Shown here in pieces: positions 21,228-32,339 of a stretch of DNA of 64,000 nt. The notes beneath the pieces are model-generated. The model did not search any database. It had not been told where the DNA came from and saw only the letters and a program-made list of their open reading frames with translations. Source of the DNA: Pseudoips prasinana (lineage: Eukaryota > Arthropoda > Insecta > Lepidoptera > Nolidae); NCBI GenBank assembly GCA_951640165.1, contig OX621237.1, forward strand, positions 7,316,001 to 7,380,000, read 5' to 3'. Position numbers and translations under genes: made by a program. Every line of letters begins with the position of its first letter. The first letter of the stretch is position 1.

Positions 21228-21480
21228 GTTGACGTGGTTGGTAAATACTTGCTTTTCACGCCGCAGGTCGTGGGTACGATTCCTACCCAGTACAGATATG
21301 TGTGTGCATGAACATATCTGTTTGTCCTGAGTCTGGGTGTAAATTATCTATCTAGGTATGTATTTACAAAAGAAAAATAGTATATGTAGTATATCAGTTA
21401 CCTGGTTTCCATAGTACAAGCTTCTGCTTAGTTTGGAATCAGATGGCCGAGTGTCAATAATTCGATAATACTATTTTATT
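21228..21480 (+). repeat. tRNA-derived SINE (family S3), copy 1
   Basis: Same family as 56818-57060: tRNA-like head with B box 'ggtacgattcctaccc', then a 'tatgtgtgtgcatgaacatatctg' hairpin, 'gtatgtattta', 'acctggtttccatagtacaag', 'cttctgcttagtttgg' and 'gatggccgagtgtc'. Ends near 21480. Confidence 0.75.
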
Positions 21481-21754
21481 GATTTAGAAATTCTGCAACC
21501 ATGCCATATACATAATTATTATAAAGGAATTACAGATTTTATTGAATGTTTAACTAATATTAATATTTGGTTGTTCCAGGTAATTAAAAAGATGGCAACA
21601 AAGGGAATTGCTACATCCACGTGACAAATTTATTTGTCCTAAAGTATAAAAGGTTTAGCTTTTCAAGTGGCAAAATCTACGTAACTAGACTAAATATTAT
21701 AATCTGTGACAAATATTGTGTGAATATTGTCCCAGAATATTATATGACGACGGA

Positions 21755-21930
21755 CAAAAACTTTCCCAAAATATCTCCACAATGGAGGTGTGCCTGTCTT
21801 TAGGAGAGATTTGCCATAATAGTCATAGTAAACGGAGAGACGCTGCTTCCCGTTCTCTGGTATATAAATATATATAAATATTGCCTCGGGTTAACTTCTA
21901 CGTCCCCCATGGGATAAGATGGGTGCTTGG
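21755..21930 (-). repeat. Repeat with RTE-like 3' tail, copy 1
   Basis: Resembles 47190-47360: 'cccaaaatatctccacaatgg', 'gctgcttcccgttctc', 'acgtcccccatgggataaga'. The end nearest 21755 resembles the RTE 3' terminus (ggagatctttggg). A SINE or a divergent RTE sharing that tail is likely. Confidence 0.55.
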
Positions 21931-22073
21931 TTCATGGTTATTTATCGTCAGCCATTCAGCATTATCTTAAGCAACCCAGAACTTATTATGACTAAAAACA
22001 TAAATGATTGGTAGCTTGAGATAAAAATTTGCCACTATAAAATGTAGACATGAATTTCAAGATTTGGGCAGAT

Positions 22074-22458
22074 AAGAAAAGAAAGAAAAGAAAGAAAAGA
22101 AAGAAAAGAAAGAAAAGAAAGAAAGGAAAGGAAGAAAAGAAAGGAAAGAAAGGAAAGAAAGAAAAGAAAGGAAATAAAGGAAAGAAAGAAAAGAAAGAAA
22201 AGAAAGGAAATAAAGGAAAGAAAGAAAAGAAAGAAAAGAAAGAAAAGAAAGAAAAGAAAGAAAAGAAAGAAAAGAAAGAAAAGAAAGAAAAGAAAGAAAA
22301 GAAAGAAAAGAAAGAAAAGAAAGAAAAGAAAGAAAAGAAAGAAAAGAAAGAAAAGAAAGAAAAGAAAGAAAAGAAAGAAAAGAAAGAAAAGAAAGAAAAG
22401 AAAGAAAAGAAAGAAAAGAAAGAAAAGAAAGAAAAGAAAGAAAAGAAAGAAAAGAAAA
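22074..22458 (+). repeat. 9-bp purine minisatellite (gaaaagaaa)n, ~385 bp
   Basis: The plus strand contains only A and G apart from single T bases at 22175 and 22211. The dominant unit is gaaaagaaa; the first ~150 bp are more varied, with gg variants. Three overlapping long open frames here (Lys/Glu-rich on plus, Phe/Leu/Ser-rich on minus) are consequences of the repeat and are not genes. Confidence 0.97.
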
Positions 22459-22879
22459 TTTATTGCTAACATTGAAAGACACACTTTACACACAAATACA
22501 TAATATACGTCTTGTCATAAGCAAGTTAGCGATAAAATACTTTGTGAACCAAAGTTCATAAATTGTTTAACGTTTAGATAGATCTAATAATTATTCACAA
22601 TTTGCAATGTCAAGAAGTAAAAATACCTTGTGTATAATTCTACAAAATACTCTGAATTGGTTAACAAAACAAGGGCGTGGTGAATTCGGATTACTATAGA
22701 AATTTCTTTGCAAACACGTGAAGTAACTGTCAACAAACCCATTATACTGAAAGGATAGTTTAATCACGATGGTCTTTTTTCATGACAACTTATCTAAGAT
22801 TGTCATGAAAAATTTCATGACATAAAACTTGTTTATTTATGAACTAGAACCGTCTACATTTAACAAGACGGAATATCTT

Positions 22880-23185
22880 TTAATCGATCCATTGTTTCGT
22901 TAGCTAAGGTGCCACAACCACGTGAACATACTTATCGTATGGACAGTGGTTACCCTATTGTGCAAGCTACCCATTAGAGCTCTAACATGGCTTAACGTCT
23001 GAATGACTGTTATTGTAATGGCTACAACCAGGACCGACAGCTTAAAGTGCCCTCCGAAGAACGGGGATCCTCAAAGATTAAATCACTTTAGTCACCCATC
23101 TATGAACTGACCGCGAGCCTAGTTGCTTAACCTCACCAATCACTTACGGACCGAAGAGTATCTGGCTATGAGCGCCTATGGATGG
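22880..23185 (-). repeat. Old SINE-like repeat
   Basis: On the minus strand: 'gcaactaggctcgcggtca', 'tcggagggcactttaagctg', 'tcggtcctggttgtagccat', 'cagacgttaagccatgt'. Part of it matches 59430-59510 in the opposite direction and scraps near 14470 and 23840. I recognise the 'cggagggcac.ttaa.ctgtcggtcc' core as common in Lepidoptera. Confidence 0.6.
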
Positions 23186-24437
23186 ACATGATTTGATACT
23201 ACCGGAAGATCAGCGTTACTGTAATTATTTACTGTAGAATTTCTTGAGGTAGACGCCTTTCCTTGCTTGTACTGATAATGTTGCATACTTCAAATGAACT
23301 CCAATGTAAACTAAACGTAAGTAGTTATATTATCCTTGATGTAAACCAAGTTAAGTTAGGTTTGTCTGTGCTTGTTGGGAATAAACCTTTATTTATTTTT
23401 CTGTAAAGGCACTTAAACAAGCTTTCAAATTAAAACTCATATTTGTTTCTTTGTTGAGATTTAAAACTCAATAGGGAACCCAGATAAAAAGCAATTCAAG
23501 TTTTATCCGAGCGAACTTTATTTATATTTGCAAAGTGCTCGAGCGGTGCATTGTATACAGAATGTGGAAGAAATGCAAAAGATAGAGCTCTATATATTGA
23601 GTAACGTCAAGCCTACTGAAACCCACTAGCTAGGAAAAATATTAACAAAAAAACGTACAAGGTGGATTTATAGGAGGCGGGAGCCAGGAGCATAAGCTTG
23701 CCGATGCTTTCTTGTTCCATGTCTTTATAATATTTCTTTTGTTGACCTCTACTTTATTTATAAGAAACAAGATTTTTGGGTATTTGTATCGGGACTATGC
23801 TATATGCATGTTAAGTTGTTGGTATTACACAGCAGTCGTTAAGCCATGTCAGAGTCGTACTAGGCGACTTGAAAGACTCTACACTAAGATAACCAATGCC
23901 CATATGGTAAGTTTGTAAGTACTACATAAAATATAAACTACATATGTAACAAAAACAAAAATAAACCAAATATGTGCCCAGTGCGTATAATGGTACGCTG
24001 ATCACAACAGTTTTAGTAGTTTAACAGTTCTATGTATGTTCTCTTCATACAAATAATATTTGAGAGAGATGTAAAGCAATTTCAATTATTTAGTGTACAA
24101 AAAAAAAGAATTGCTAGCATTATCTATAAATTACAATTTTAACTGAGATCAGAGATCGCCAAAGATAACATCTGTGATTTTCATGAATCACTCTAACCTA
24201 AATTTTGGTTTAGTAAACGAATATCTATTACGGTATAGTATATTTGTTTAGCATATTAATATATCCGGTTCTAAGGTACTGCTCTGGATTTATAATATAT
24301 TGAGCTATTAATAATTCAGAATTATTGACTCGCTGAATCATCAGAGTTCACAGCGCATGATGACTAGGTATTCATATCATGGAGGATTTAGTCAAAAATA
24401 AGTAATAATATCAATTACTGTACTATTAAACTTACTT
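23186..24437. other. No gene seen
   Basis: AT-rich. A 'gtcgttaagccatgtcagag' scrap near 23840 belongs to the repeat at 22880. Nothing else could be assigned. Confidence 0.4.
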
Positions 24438-24481
24438 AAAACGAAACAGCCATAATAGAGTCTTTATGGCTGTTTCGTTTT
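24438..24481. repeat. 44-nt perfect hairpin, 18-bp arms
   Basis: AAAACGAAACAGCCATAA and its exact reverse complement flank an 8-nt loop (tagagtct). Unique in the window. Possible small-RNA hairpin or fold-back mutation product. Confidence 0.9.
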
Positions 24482-24749
24482 TGTAATGTAATTATGTGAT
24501 ATACCTATATGGAATGTGTAAAGTTGTTCCTCTTGGTTTAGGTGTTTGTTATTGGTCTTTCGCATGCCTTGTGGTAAAATATGGCTGAATTGTATTCAAT
24601 TTAACAATACATATGCACACATATTTGCGACATAAAGTATCTTATCTTATCTCATCTTACCAGCACTTGGAAAACTTCCTCAAAAGTGTACGATAACCAC
24701 AGATTATATGTATTGTCATTATCATTTAATTATATCTGTATTTCTTTTT

Positions 24750-24850
24750 GATTTTAAAGACAACGCCTGATTATGACAATTAATCCCGATATCGCGAGGG
24801 ACTTTACAGACAGGAAAATTACGGGACAAAGCACTCCCGGACTCAACGAA
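24750..24850 (-). repeat. SINE family S2 tail fragment
   Basis: 'aaagacaacgcctg', 'taatcccgatatcgcgaggg' and 'actttacaga' match the tail of the S2 SINE at 26870-27060 and 58483-58690 in reverse orientation. The tRNA-like head is missing. Confidence 0.7.
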
Positions 24851-26614
24851 ATAGGGGCGCGGTTTTTGAAGACAATGTATGTATACTATGCAATCAAAAT
24901 CTATCAGAAATCTGGCAACACTTAAATAACAACACAATGAGCACCTACCGATGAATTTGAATATGAATTTATGTTTTGTTAAATAGGATAAGAACATTAG
25001 AGACCTATTTTTTCAGAAAATAGTTCCGTAACTATGTCTGTTTTTGTATGTTTGTTAGGTAGATAGAAATAGAGAATTGCAATAAAAAAATCACGAGCGA
25101 GTATTACAGTAGTCCCATATGACATATAATACCTGACATGTATCCTGCCGCATAATGAAATTGAGATGAAATGTATGTGAAGCCAATTTATTCGTAATGT
25201 GATTTGTCGAAGAAATCATCACATAGACTATGTTGGTCGTACCTTACGCAAATTGGGAAAGCCATATTTATCTCAAGCTTCCCCGATTTCCTGTAACACA
25301 TTTCCATCACTCTCACAAAAAATATACAGCATCCGCGAGAAAAGATGTTACAAATGAATCATAAAGTATCATGTAAAAACACAAAAATTAACATAGTTCA
25401 AACTATAGGTCCTTTCATCGGTCTTCTCACATACAACCGTTGTGTAGAACAAAAGACAAAGAAAAAAAAACCGATTTTTGGAAGTGTTTTCTACAATTTC
25501 TTCATTACTTAATTGGATAAAATTGTTTACCTTACATAATAATAATCACATAATTAAAAAGGTTAAATAAGGTTAATTTTATATTTATACGTTGTTAATT
25601 TAAATATATAAACTAACAAAAGCTACATAGGTACAGATGGGACGTAAAGCAGCTTTTTAGCATTTAAAGTCTAGAAACTAATAAAAAGTGCCGGTCTATT
25701 TCATTAGAAAATAAGATTAAATATTTGGCGATGGCATAATAATTTTCTTTATAAATTTATTTAAAAAAAATATTATGCCATCGCCAAAATCTAGAGATTT
25801 TGGATGCCAGAACTTATTTCTATGCAGTAATTTGTATACTGTTTTAAAAATGATTACCGTTTCAATTATTTATTGCATCACTTTGTTAATTACTGTTGGG
25901 CGACTTGATGTTTAGAAACATGCTTTTCCGAATTTAGGCATATTTCGCCCTCAACAAATGTTCCTGTAATAATGCACTGCCAACTGCAAATTTTTCTCCC
26001 TGAAGTGCTTTGGTTCATACAACGACTGTCTGAAATAGATTGCTACATTATATAAGACTTTTTTTGTAACTCATTATATTAGTAAACTCATGTTATATTT
26101 TGATCTGGTGCAATAAAGTGTAATCTACTCTACATAGCATGACCCATTTGGTTTAAATTGTTACCCCATAAATTTTTATATTACGTATAAACGTAAAGAT
26201 TTCCCATAAATTTTAGATATCCATACATTTAGGTAGAGATTTAAGCCTGTGGCTTATTTTACTACTAATTTATTGCTATCATAATGATTTTGCTGATAAA
26301 GTATTAAAGTAAGGATTAATATAGTAATAGATAAAACCAGCTATAAAATTACGTCATCCTCATTGGCTTTTATTACTCAATTATGCCTGAAGTCCTGATT
26401 TGGTGGACAATTGTTAAGTTTAACCAAACTTTGCAAATAATAACAATTGAAATCAGAGGAAATAACTTAAACTCTACAATATGATAAAGAGTCATGTTTA
26501 AAAACTATTTTAGAACAAAATAAAGCAATAGTATTATAGTTATGAAGGTATTTAACCTTAATTATATTATTATGAACTAGACCTTGTTCCGATAGAAATA
26601 AGGAATGTTTTTCT
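24851..26614. other. No gene seen; 65-nt hairpin at 25724-25788
   Basis: Apart from the hairpin listed separately, the stretch is AT-rich with no assigned repeat or coding sequence. Confidence 0.4.
25724..25788. repeat. Hairpin with 18-bp perfect stem, pre-miRNA-like size
   Basis: tttggcgatggcataata (25724-25741) is exactly reverse complementary to 25771-25788. The 29-nt loop can extend the stem by a further A/T-rich block. The size and stem suit a small-RNA precursor, but nothing shows transcription. Confidence 0.85.
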
Positions 26615-26854
26615 ATGCAAATGTTGGTATTAGGACAGAATAAAAAGTACTTACGTAGTATTAGGCGGTGGGCGCCTTTACTGGATGTGCCTCATGCGCG
26701 GAATACCTTACTGCAGAATGCACCGCCACTGACACGAGCGCTACTTGTGCTTAATATGATAGCAAGATTAGCAAATCAACTAGATTTGTTTTCGTCCACA
26801 CTGAATGAGTTCACTCGGGTCGCATCCTGTATACATAATTTACATCACCATTGA
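26615..26854 (+). other. Unrecognised 79-codon open frame in a GC-richer patch
   Basis: The frame (MQMLVLGQNKKYLRSIRRWA...) includes a leucine-rich stretch 'LTRALLVLNMIARLANQLDL'. The DNA at 26665-26745 is clearly richer in GC than its flanks and has no repeat match in the window. On the minus strand an acceptor-like tgtatacag (near 26830) and a strong gtaagt donor (at 26654-26649) bracket 172 nt, but every frame there has stops. It may be a piece of a host exon, a non-coding exon, or decayed transposon. I cannot name a family. Confidence 0.2.
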
Positions 26855-26869
26855 ATGATATTTCTGATC

Positions 26870-27060
26870 TTTTTTTTTAAAGACAACGCCCGCATTAGCG
26901 AATCTAATCCCTATGTCGCGAGGTACTTTACAAACACACAATAGACGGACACCAATTACATCCAGACTTAGAACAACTATTTGTGGGTCACGCAAATAGT
27001 TGTCCGGCGCGGGACTTGAACCGGCGAGGCGACTGTCTTAGGCGCTGCGCCACACAAATA
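26870..27060 (-). repeat. tRNA-derived SINE (family S2), complete copy
   Basis: Minus strand: tRNA-like head 'gtggcgcagcgcctaagaca', B box 'ggttcaagtcccg', then 'caaatagttgttctaagtct', 'ggatgtaattggtgtccg', 'gtacctcgcgacatagggat' and 'gcgggcgttgtctttaaa'. Same layout as 58483-58690. RNA polymerase III promoter boxes are recognisable. Confidence 0.85.
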
Positions 27061-27282
27061 TTGATAAGGTTGATACTTGTTCGGACACAGTATTTTATTA
27101 TATTACAGCTATTTTAATAATGGTTCTAATAAAATTTTCTATTTGTACATGTACCTACCACAGATTGATGTATGAAACGCGTTTAGTAAGTAAATTTGGA
27201 GTGAGATAATAAAAATGAGCAGTAATTTCAGCTACATACGAATATATTGTTCGCATCGATTTCAAATGTAAGATAAAATAAA

Positions 27283-27592
27283 AACCGGCCAAGTGCGAGT
27301 CGGACTCGCACATGAAGGGTTCCGTAACAGCAAGTATTTTAGTTGATTAAATGAAAGGTAAATTGCGGTTTACGGTTTATGACGTATTAAAAAAAACTAC
27401 TAACTAGATCTCGTTCAAACCAATTTTCGGTGGAAGTTTGCATCACAATTTTTAATCATAATTTTTCTTAGCTCGTTACCAAGTTTCAACAGTACAGCTC
27501 TTATAGTTTCGGAAAAAGTGACTGTGATATACGGACGGGCAGACATATAAGGGTTCCGTTTTTTGCCATTTGGCTACGGAACCCTAAAAATG
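27283..27592 (+). repeat. GGTTCCGT-ended repeat, copy 2
   Basis: Starts 'aaccggccaagtgcgagtcg' and 'catgaagggttccgtaac' and ends 'aagggttccg...tacggaaccctaaaaa', where the final ~40 nt form a hairpin. The middle ('ccaagtttcaacagtacagc', 'ttcggaaaaagtgactgtga') is shared with copies at 30128 and 57590. Confidence 0.85.
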
Positions 27593-27599
27593 ATATTAC

Positions 27600-27650
27600 T
27601 CACGTACACTTTAAAAAGCGCTTGTAAATAGTCAGAACATATTTTTTATA
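27600..27650 (-). repeat. R490 tail scrap
   Basis: 'aaaaagcgcttgtaaatagt' with the flanking 'cacgtacac' and 'cagaacat' matches the 3' end of R490 on the minus strand. It directly abuts the end of the preceding repeat. Confidence 0.7.
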
Positions 27651-29890
27651 TTATAGTTAATAGCTAATGATTTGAAATAAATAAAAATAAAATTCGTTTA
27701 TTTCGGACCAGGGACCATAGTGTTAGTAACGTTAATCTTAAAATACGATGTTAGTAATATATCAGGATTTACATTGAAATAAATACATAACAGGATAGCT
27801 TAAATTCTTTGGCTATAATATTATAATTATTATAGGTATATTACAATTGTGTTTACGGTTAAATTCTTATGCTTATGAATAATGGTCTGTTTATAATTAA
27901 AGTGATTTTTTTTATTAAATATTAAAGTGAAACTTTATATTTTGCAAAGTAGTGATATTCAACTATTGTTGAATATCACTGTACTAAATATATACTTTAG
28001 AGTTAGTTCCACACTGTATAAATGAGCAAAATATGTTCGCGATATTAAAGACCTGAATGAATTTAATCGTCCACAAAAATCTCTTAAATTTTGCATGTGA
28101 ATATGTAATAACATGAGCGTCACGCTTTCCCAGCGATTAAAGCAAAAGATTAGCATGCCCATTAAACTCCATACATTATACCTAGCCATAGTAAAAATAC
28201 TTGAGCCGGTCTAGGGCAATCAATTTCAGCGGTTCTTACAATTTTAGTGCCGCTGTTAAAACTCTTTATGTTCCCAACAGATTGACGGCACATCATTTCG
28301 CATACAATGAATATAAAATTTAAAGGCACGCTTTAGGCAGTTTATGATTGGCGGTTAAATTAATGATTTTCAGCGGATTGTCATCATTGATGTTATCTTC
28401 ATTTCGAGAATTCATTGTATTTAATCAGAGATATAGAGAGACAGTTTCGACCACAGATTAAAATTACGTGACGCATATGTATATATTTTTTAATATATTA
28501 TCTGTGGATGAAAAATTCACGATTTATTGAGGTTTGGTCTATTGGTTAATTGCCCAAGTGGAGCAAGTGGCACCTTACTATGTAGTTTTAATTTGCATGA
28601 ACGATTAACACAACAGCTAGTGAACTGGTTAAGTAATTAATTAAGCAGTAAAATGCAAAAACAAATACTTAGTTAAAAGTGGCTACTAGATTTTATTGAA
28701 GTATTTGATTTCTAATAGCTGTATGAATTTGAACTACATTTTTGTAGTTTATTATAGTTAAAGGGAATACAAAAAAAATAATATAATACATTTTTTGTAT
28801 TCCCTTTTATTTATTTATTTTATTTCATTTTAAAACTTCATGCACATATAAGTACAGACGCGAAGTCCACTATAGGCATTTTCTACCAGTCGACATTAGG
28901 AGGATATCTGCATCACCCAAATGTGGACTGGTAGAAAAAAGTAAAACTATAGTAGGTGCACTATAAATTTGGATAAACATAATCATTTTATATTTATATA
29001 TATTTTTTTTATTAATATGCACCCCTGATGTACTTAAGCCACTACCTCTGCCTATGAAATTTACGTTTTATATAGAAAACTCAAACTGGTTTTTAACCAA
29101 AAATATATATAAAATATTTGCTACAGGCTACAGACATTAACACACTTTTGCTATTTCAATAGAATTTAGTGGATTGGTTGAATCCACGTTCAGTACTGGT
29201 TTGTTTTTTGTCAAAGATAACCATTAGTTCACATGATGTTCAGTCATATTTAAAGTATAATAAATAAGCACATTAAATTTCACAAAAATCATTATTATGA
29301 TTCAAAAAGTACTATAAAAAAATAAAAATGATTTATTTATTCTTTTATTGCCCACATACATACATATTTATATAAACAGGCGAGCTTAACTCAACTATGA
29401 GTTCACTTCCAGCAAACCTTTATCAGAGTGAGAGCTTATATGTAATTGGTCACAAATAGTGCATAACAATGAACTAAGGAAATGAAAATAACACCAAAAT
29501 AAAAACAAAACAGAATCTACCAGTGGTAAATAAATAAATACATAAATCTTCTTAGTAATACTACACATTATTGAGATGGCTAAACGCACGCAGTTTAGCC
29601 ATCTTAAATATTAGAAATTGACGCGGAGTTAGACATGGATGGAGTAGTTTACTTTCGAAGGGTCTACGTCCGATAAATAAGTAAAATAAATGAGCGTAAT
29701 CATTTATCAAAAAAATTCTTGAAATGTTCAAACTGAATTCATACAAAGTAGGAAGGTAGGTCTGTATTTGAAAAAACTATGTTATTAAAATAAAACCATA
29801 TAACCATAAAACCATATCATTAAAAAATGTCTTTAAATAGCTTGCCTGAGCAACTACCTACGCTTGTTGTTACTTTTTTGTTGGAATATT
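27651..29890. other. No gene seen; cluster of four unrelated hairpins
   Basis: 27951-27980: 13-bp perfect arms, 4-nt loop. 28760-28807: 17-bp perfect arms, 14-nt loop. 28864-28957: two-part stem (listed separately). 29574-29604: 12-bp perfect arms, 7-nt loop. The remaining sequence is AT-rich with no assigned repeat. Confidence 0.55.
28864..28957. repeat. ~94-nt two-part hairpin
   Basis: The inner arms 28879-28897 and 28920-28938 pair at 18 of 19 positions around a 22-nt loop; outer bases (agtccactatag against ctatagtagg) extend the stem after a small internal bulge. Of all the hairpins here this has the shape closest to a microRNA precursor. Confidence 0.75.
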
Positions 29891-29891
29891 C

Positions 29892-30127
29892 CTCGTTAGT
29901 CTAGCGGTAACGTGTTCACCCGCAGAAAACGAGGTCCTGGGTTCAAATCCCGGGTCGGCCCAAAAGTGATTTTGGGACTTTTCTGTAAAAATAAAAATTA
30001 CTCAGGATCAGCCCGAAGTCGGGGAGTTGGCGGCATTATATCCCCGTGCCTCGGAGAGTACGTAAAGCCGTCGGTCCTGTACCTGATCTCTTTCCGGTCG
30101 TGTCGCTAGGCGTCCCATCGGATCATG
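29892..30127 (+). repeat. tRNA-derived SINE (family S1), well-preserved copy
   Basis: Head 'ctcgttagtctagcggtaac' with A-box-like sequence, B box 'gggttcaaatcccgggtc', then 'agtgattttgggacttttct', 'tcagcccgaagtcggggag', 'ccccgtgcctcggagagtac' and 'gtaaagccgtcggtcctgta'. The body is shared with 15408, 37765 (minus), 47408 and 53586. Confidence 0.88.
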
Positions 30128-30470
30128 TTACCACATTGGAAGTGTCTCTCGCGCAAAATATTCAGTTTAAAAAAAAATTATATTAGGAACCTCAATATCA
30201 TTTTTGAAGACCTCCCACATGTATGGGTACGATGAAAAAAACATTTTTGAGTTTCAGTTCTATGTATGGCGACCCCCCAAAATAATTGTTCTTTTTCTAT
30301 TTAGTGTAAAAATCTTAATGCGGTTCACGGAATACATCTACTTACCAAGTTTCAGTAGTACAGCTCTAATAGTTTCGGAAAAAAGTGGCTGTGACATACG
30401 GACGGACAGACAGACATGACGAATCTATAAGGGTTCCGTTTTTTGCCATTTGGCTACGGAACCCTAAAAA
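30128..30470 (+). repeat. GGTTCCGT-ended repeat, copy 3
   Basis: Shares 'ttggaagtgtctctcg', 'ctcaatatcatttttgaaga', 'atgcggttcacggaatacat' and the terminal hairpin 'ggttccg...cggaaccctaaaaa' with copy 4 at 57590-58112. 5'-truncated and joined to the end of the SINE before it. Confidence 0.85.
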
Positions 30471-30734
30471 TACGGTTGCCTATTAAATTCCTAGTCGTTA
30501 CAAATATGTTCTACGTAGTTATAATTTTTAGATTGAGATTTCGTTTTCTTTTTGTTATAAATGTAAATTTTCGTGTCAAAAATACTTCTAATTTATAACT
30601 GGTAAATGTTGGTTATGTACACCTGAATTGTTTTGCATATCAGTTGCAAAACCATCTAATTTTATTATATTTTTTTTTAAATGTGTAATATGTATAATGT
30701 GGTTGTACCTACTATATAAATAAATAAATAAGGC

Positions 30735-30930
30735 TTAAGGTTATCAAAAGAGCAATGTGAGGGCTATGTGATGTTTCCCTGCCAGATTGAAATATCAAAA
30801 TCCGTAGGCAAACCAAAGTAACCCACATAGTTCGAAGAATTGTTAAACTGCAGTCGGCATGGCACACTGCTCATAAAACCAACGGCCACTGGTAATTAAA
30901 AGGTTCTGGAATGGCGCCTACGAACTAAAA
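30735..30930 (+). mobile_element. RTE LINE fragment, decayed
   Basis: Matches the segment around 45840-46050: 'aaggcttaaggttatcaaaa', 'agggctatgtgatgtttccc', 'aaaccaaagtaacccacata', 'gaacggaatggcg'-like sequence at the end. Both ends of the 3' region are missing or scrambled, with many indels. Confidence 0.7.
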
Positions 30931-31799
30931 AACGGTGCGTATTAACCATTCTATTTCGATATTCTACTCACATACTCCTAAATGGTTTAAAATTACAAAC
31001 ATTTCGAAGAAACAAGTTTCTTTTCGTTTGAGGACTTTCACCAATGCTTCTGTCCTTTTCTTTACCTATCACTTTCTATCGGGAAATTCCCGCCGTCTCT
31101 TTCTTTTCAGGCCAGAAGTTTCACCAATATGACAGATTAATTGTAATACTTCTGTCCTTGTCTTCACCTGTCTCTTTCTATTATATAGGGAAATTCGCAC
31201 TACCTCTTTCTTTTTATTCAAGAAGTATCTATTGAAAATTTTTGTATCCGAATAGGAACCCCTAAAATCTAAAGCAACCCACTGATCGATTTTATATTGT
31301 GGCACCCGAATTAAGAATAAAACAGTTTAGTTTTTTCATTTATTCATTTCTCATACGTTTTTTAAAGTACCCAATTTCTTACGATTGTATCTACATGCTA
31401 CAAGCTCATGAACAATATTATTAAAAGTTATCTTAAAAAAAACTCTAGAATATTCCTTTCATTACGTTTTGGACATAATATTGAAAATAATTGTTTCATC
31501 CGACAAAAATCTAAAGATTATTATCAATTCATCCCCGTTCAGATGATCGTTACGTTTGAAATGTTAAAAATAAACCTTATAGCAAGGTTAAAAGCAAGGG
31601 TTTATGATAGCTAACGTAGTGATAATATAAATTTAATAATTTAACTTAAATATAGATTTAAATTATTGTATTCTTCATTTATCGTTTAATGATGCTAGTA
31701 ATGTACCAACACATTATTAACTCGTAAGCCGTACAAAATAACTTTGTTGCTCATGTATATATTAGTACATATCTAAACTTAAATCGGTTCATTTATTAG
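30931..31799. other. No gene seen; short internal direct repeat
   Basis: 'cttctgtccttttctttacc' near 31045 and 'cttctgtccttgtcttcacc' near 31150 mark two copies of a ~100-bp unit that also shares 'ctttctat.gggaaattc' and 'ctctttctttt'. No coding resemblance found. Confidence 0.45.
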
Positions 31800-32060
31800 T
31801 AGGTACTTATAAACATAAAACCGTTAGTAACAATAACAACTTGACAATAACTTGATACGAGCTAGCTAAATATCATTTCTGTAATAAAATAAATTTTATA
31901 AATGTTTTCATACAAGATGTACCTAAATATCTATGTTACTAGAAATAATATCTAATGTATACAACTATATTACTACAAACATGTTCTGACTATTTACAAG
32001 CGCTTTTTTAAAGTCTACGTGAATAAAAACCTTTTTTATTTTTTTTTATTTTTTTTAACA
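31800..32060 (+). repeat. R490 LINE 3' region repeat, copy 3
   Basis: 5'-truncated copy: 'caacttgacaataacttgat', 'acaaacatgttctgactatt', 'tacaagcgcttttttaaagt', 'ctacgtgaataaaaacc' and an A/T tail. The same right end as copy 1 supports a 3'-anchored retrotransposon family. Confidence 0.8.
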
Positions 32061-32159
32061 ATATAGTGTTGTATGTGGCTATTATATTATTATTGTATTC
32101 TATGTTCCATGTTGTGAAATAAATATACGTTCTAATTTCAAAACTGCTACTACATAGTA

Positions 32160-32295
32160 CAGACGCCAGCACATCAAGCTACCCCAATATGTCAAATTTT
32201 CCCTATTGAAAGTGAACCTTATGCTTATGTGATAAAGTTGAAAATCTATATATAATAATTTGTCAGATTGGGGTAACTGGGTATGCTGGCGTCTG
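32160..32295. mobile_element. 136-bp palindromic MITE, best copy
   Basis: The ends read cagacgccagcacatcaagc and, reverse-complemented, cagacgccagcatacccagt, flanked by TA (32158-32159, 32296-32297). Core resemblance ('caattgaaagtgaa'-type and 'gtgataaagttgaaaatcta') links it with 9054-9190 and the split copy at 61930-62945. Confidence 0.85.
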
Positions 32296-32339
32296 TACAT
32301 TCAAGTAAACAAGTTTAGTGCCGTTTATTCTTTAAGATA

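Noticed and set aside
22035..22493. Three overlapping long open frames (Lys/Glu-rich or Phe/Leu-rich proteins)
   Set aside because: They are forced by the stop-free 9-bp purine repeat read in different frames and strands.
29892..29962. tRNA-like fold with good A and B boxes
   Set aside because: It is followed by the conserved S1 SINE body seen at four other places, so it is a SINE promoter and not a tRNA gene.
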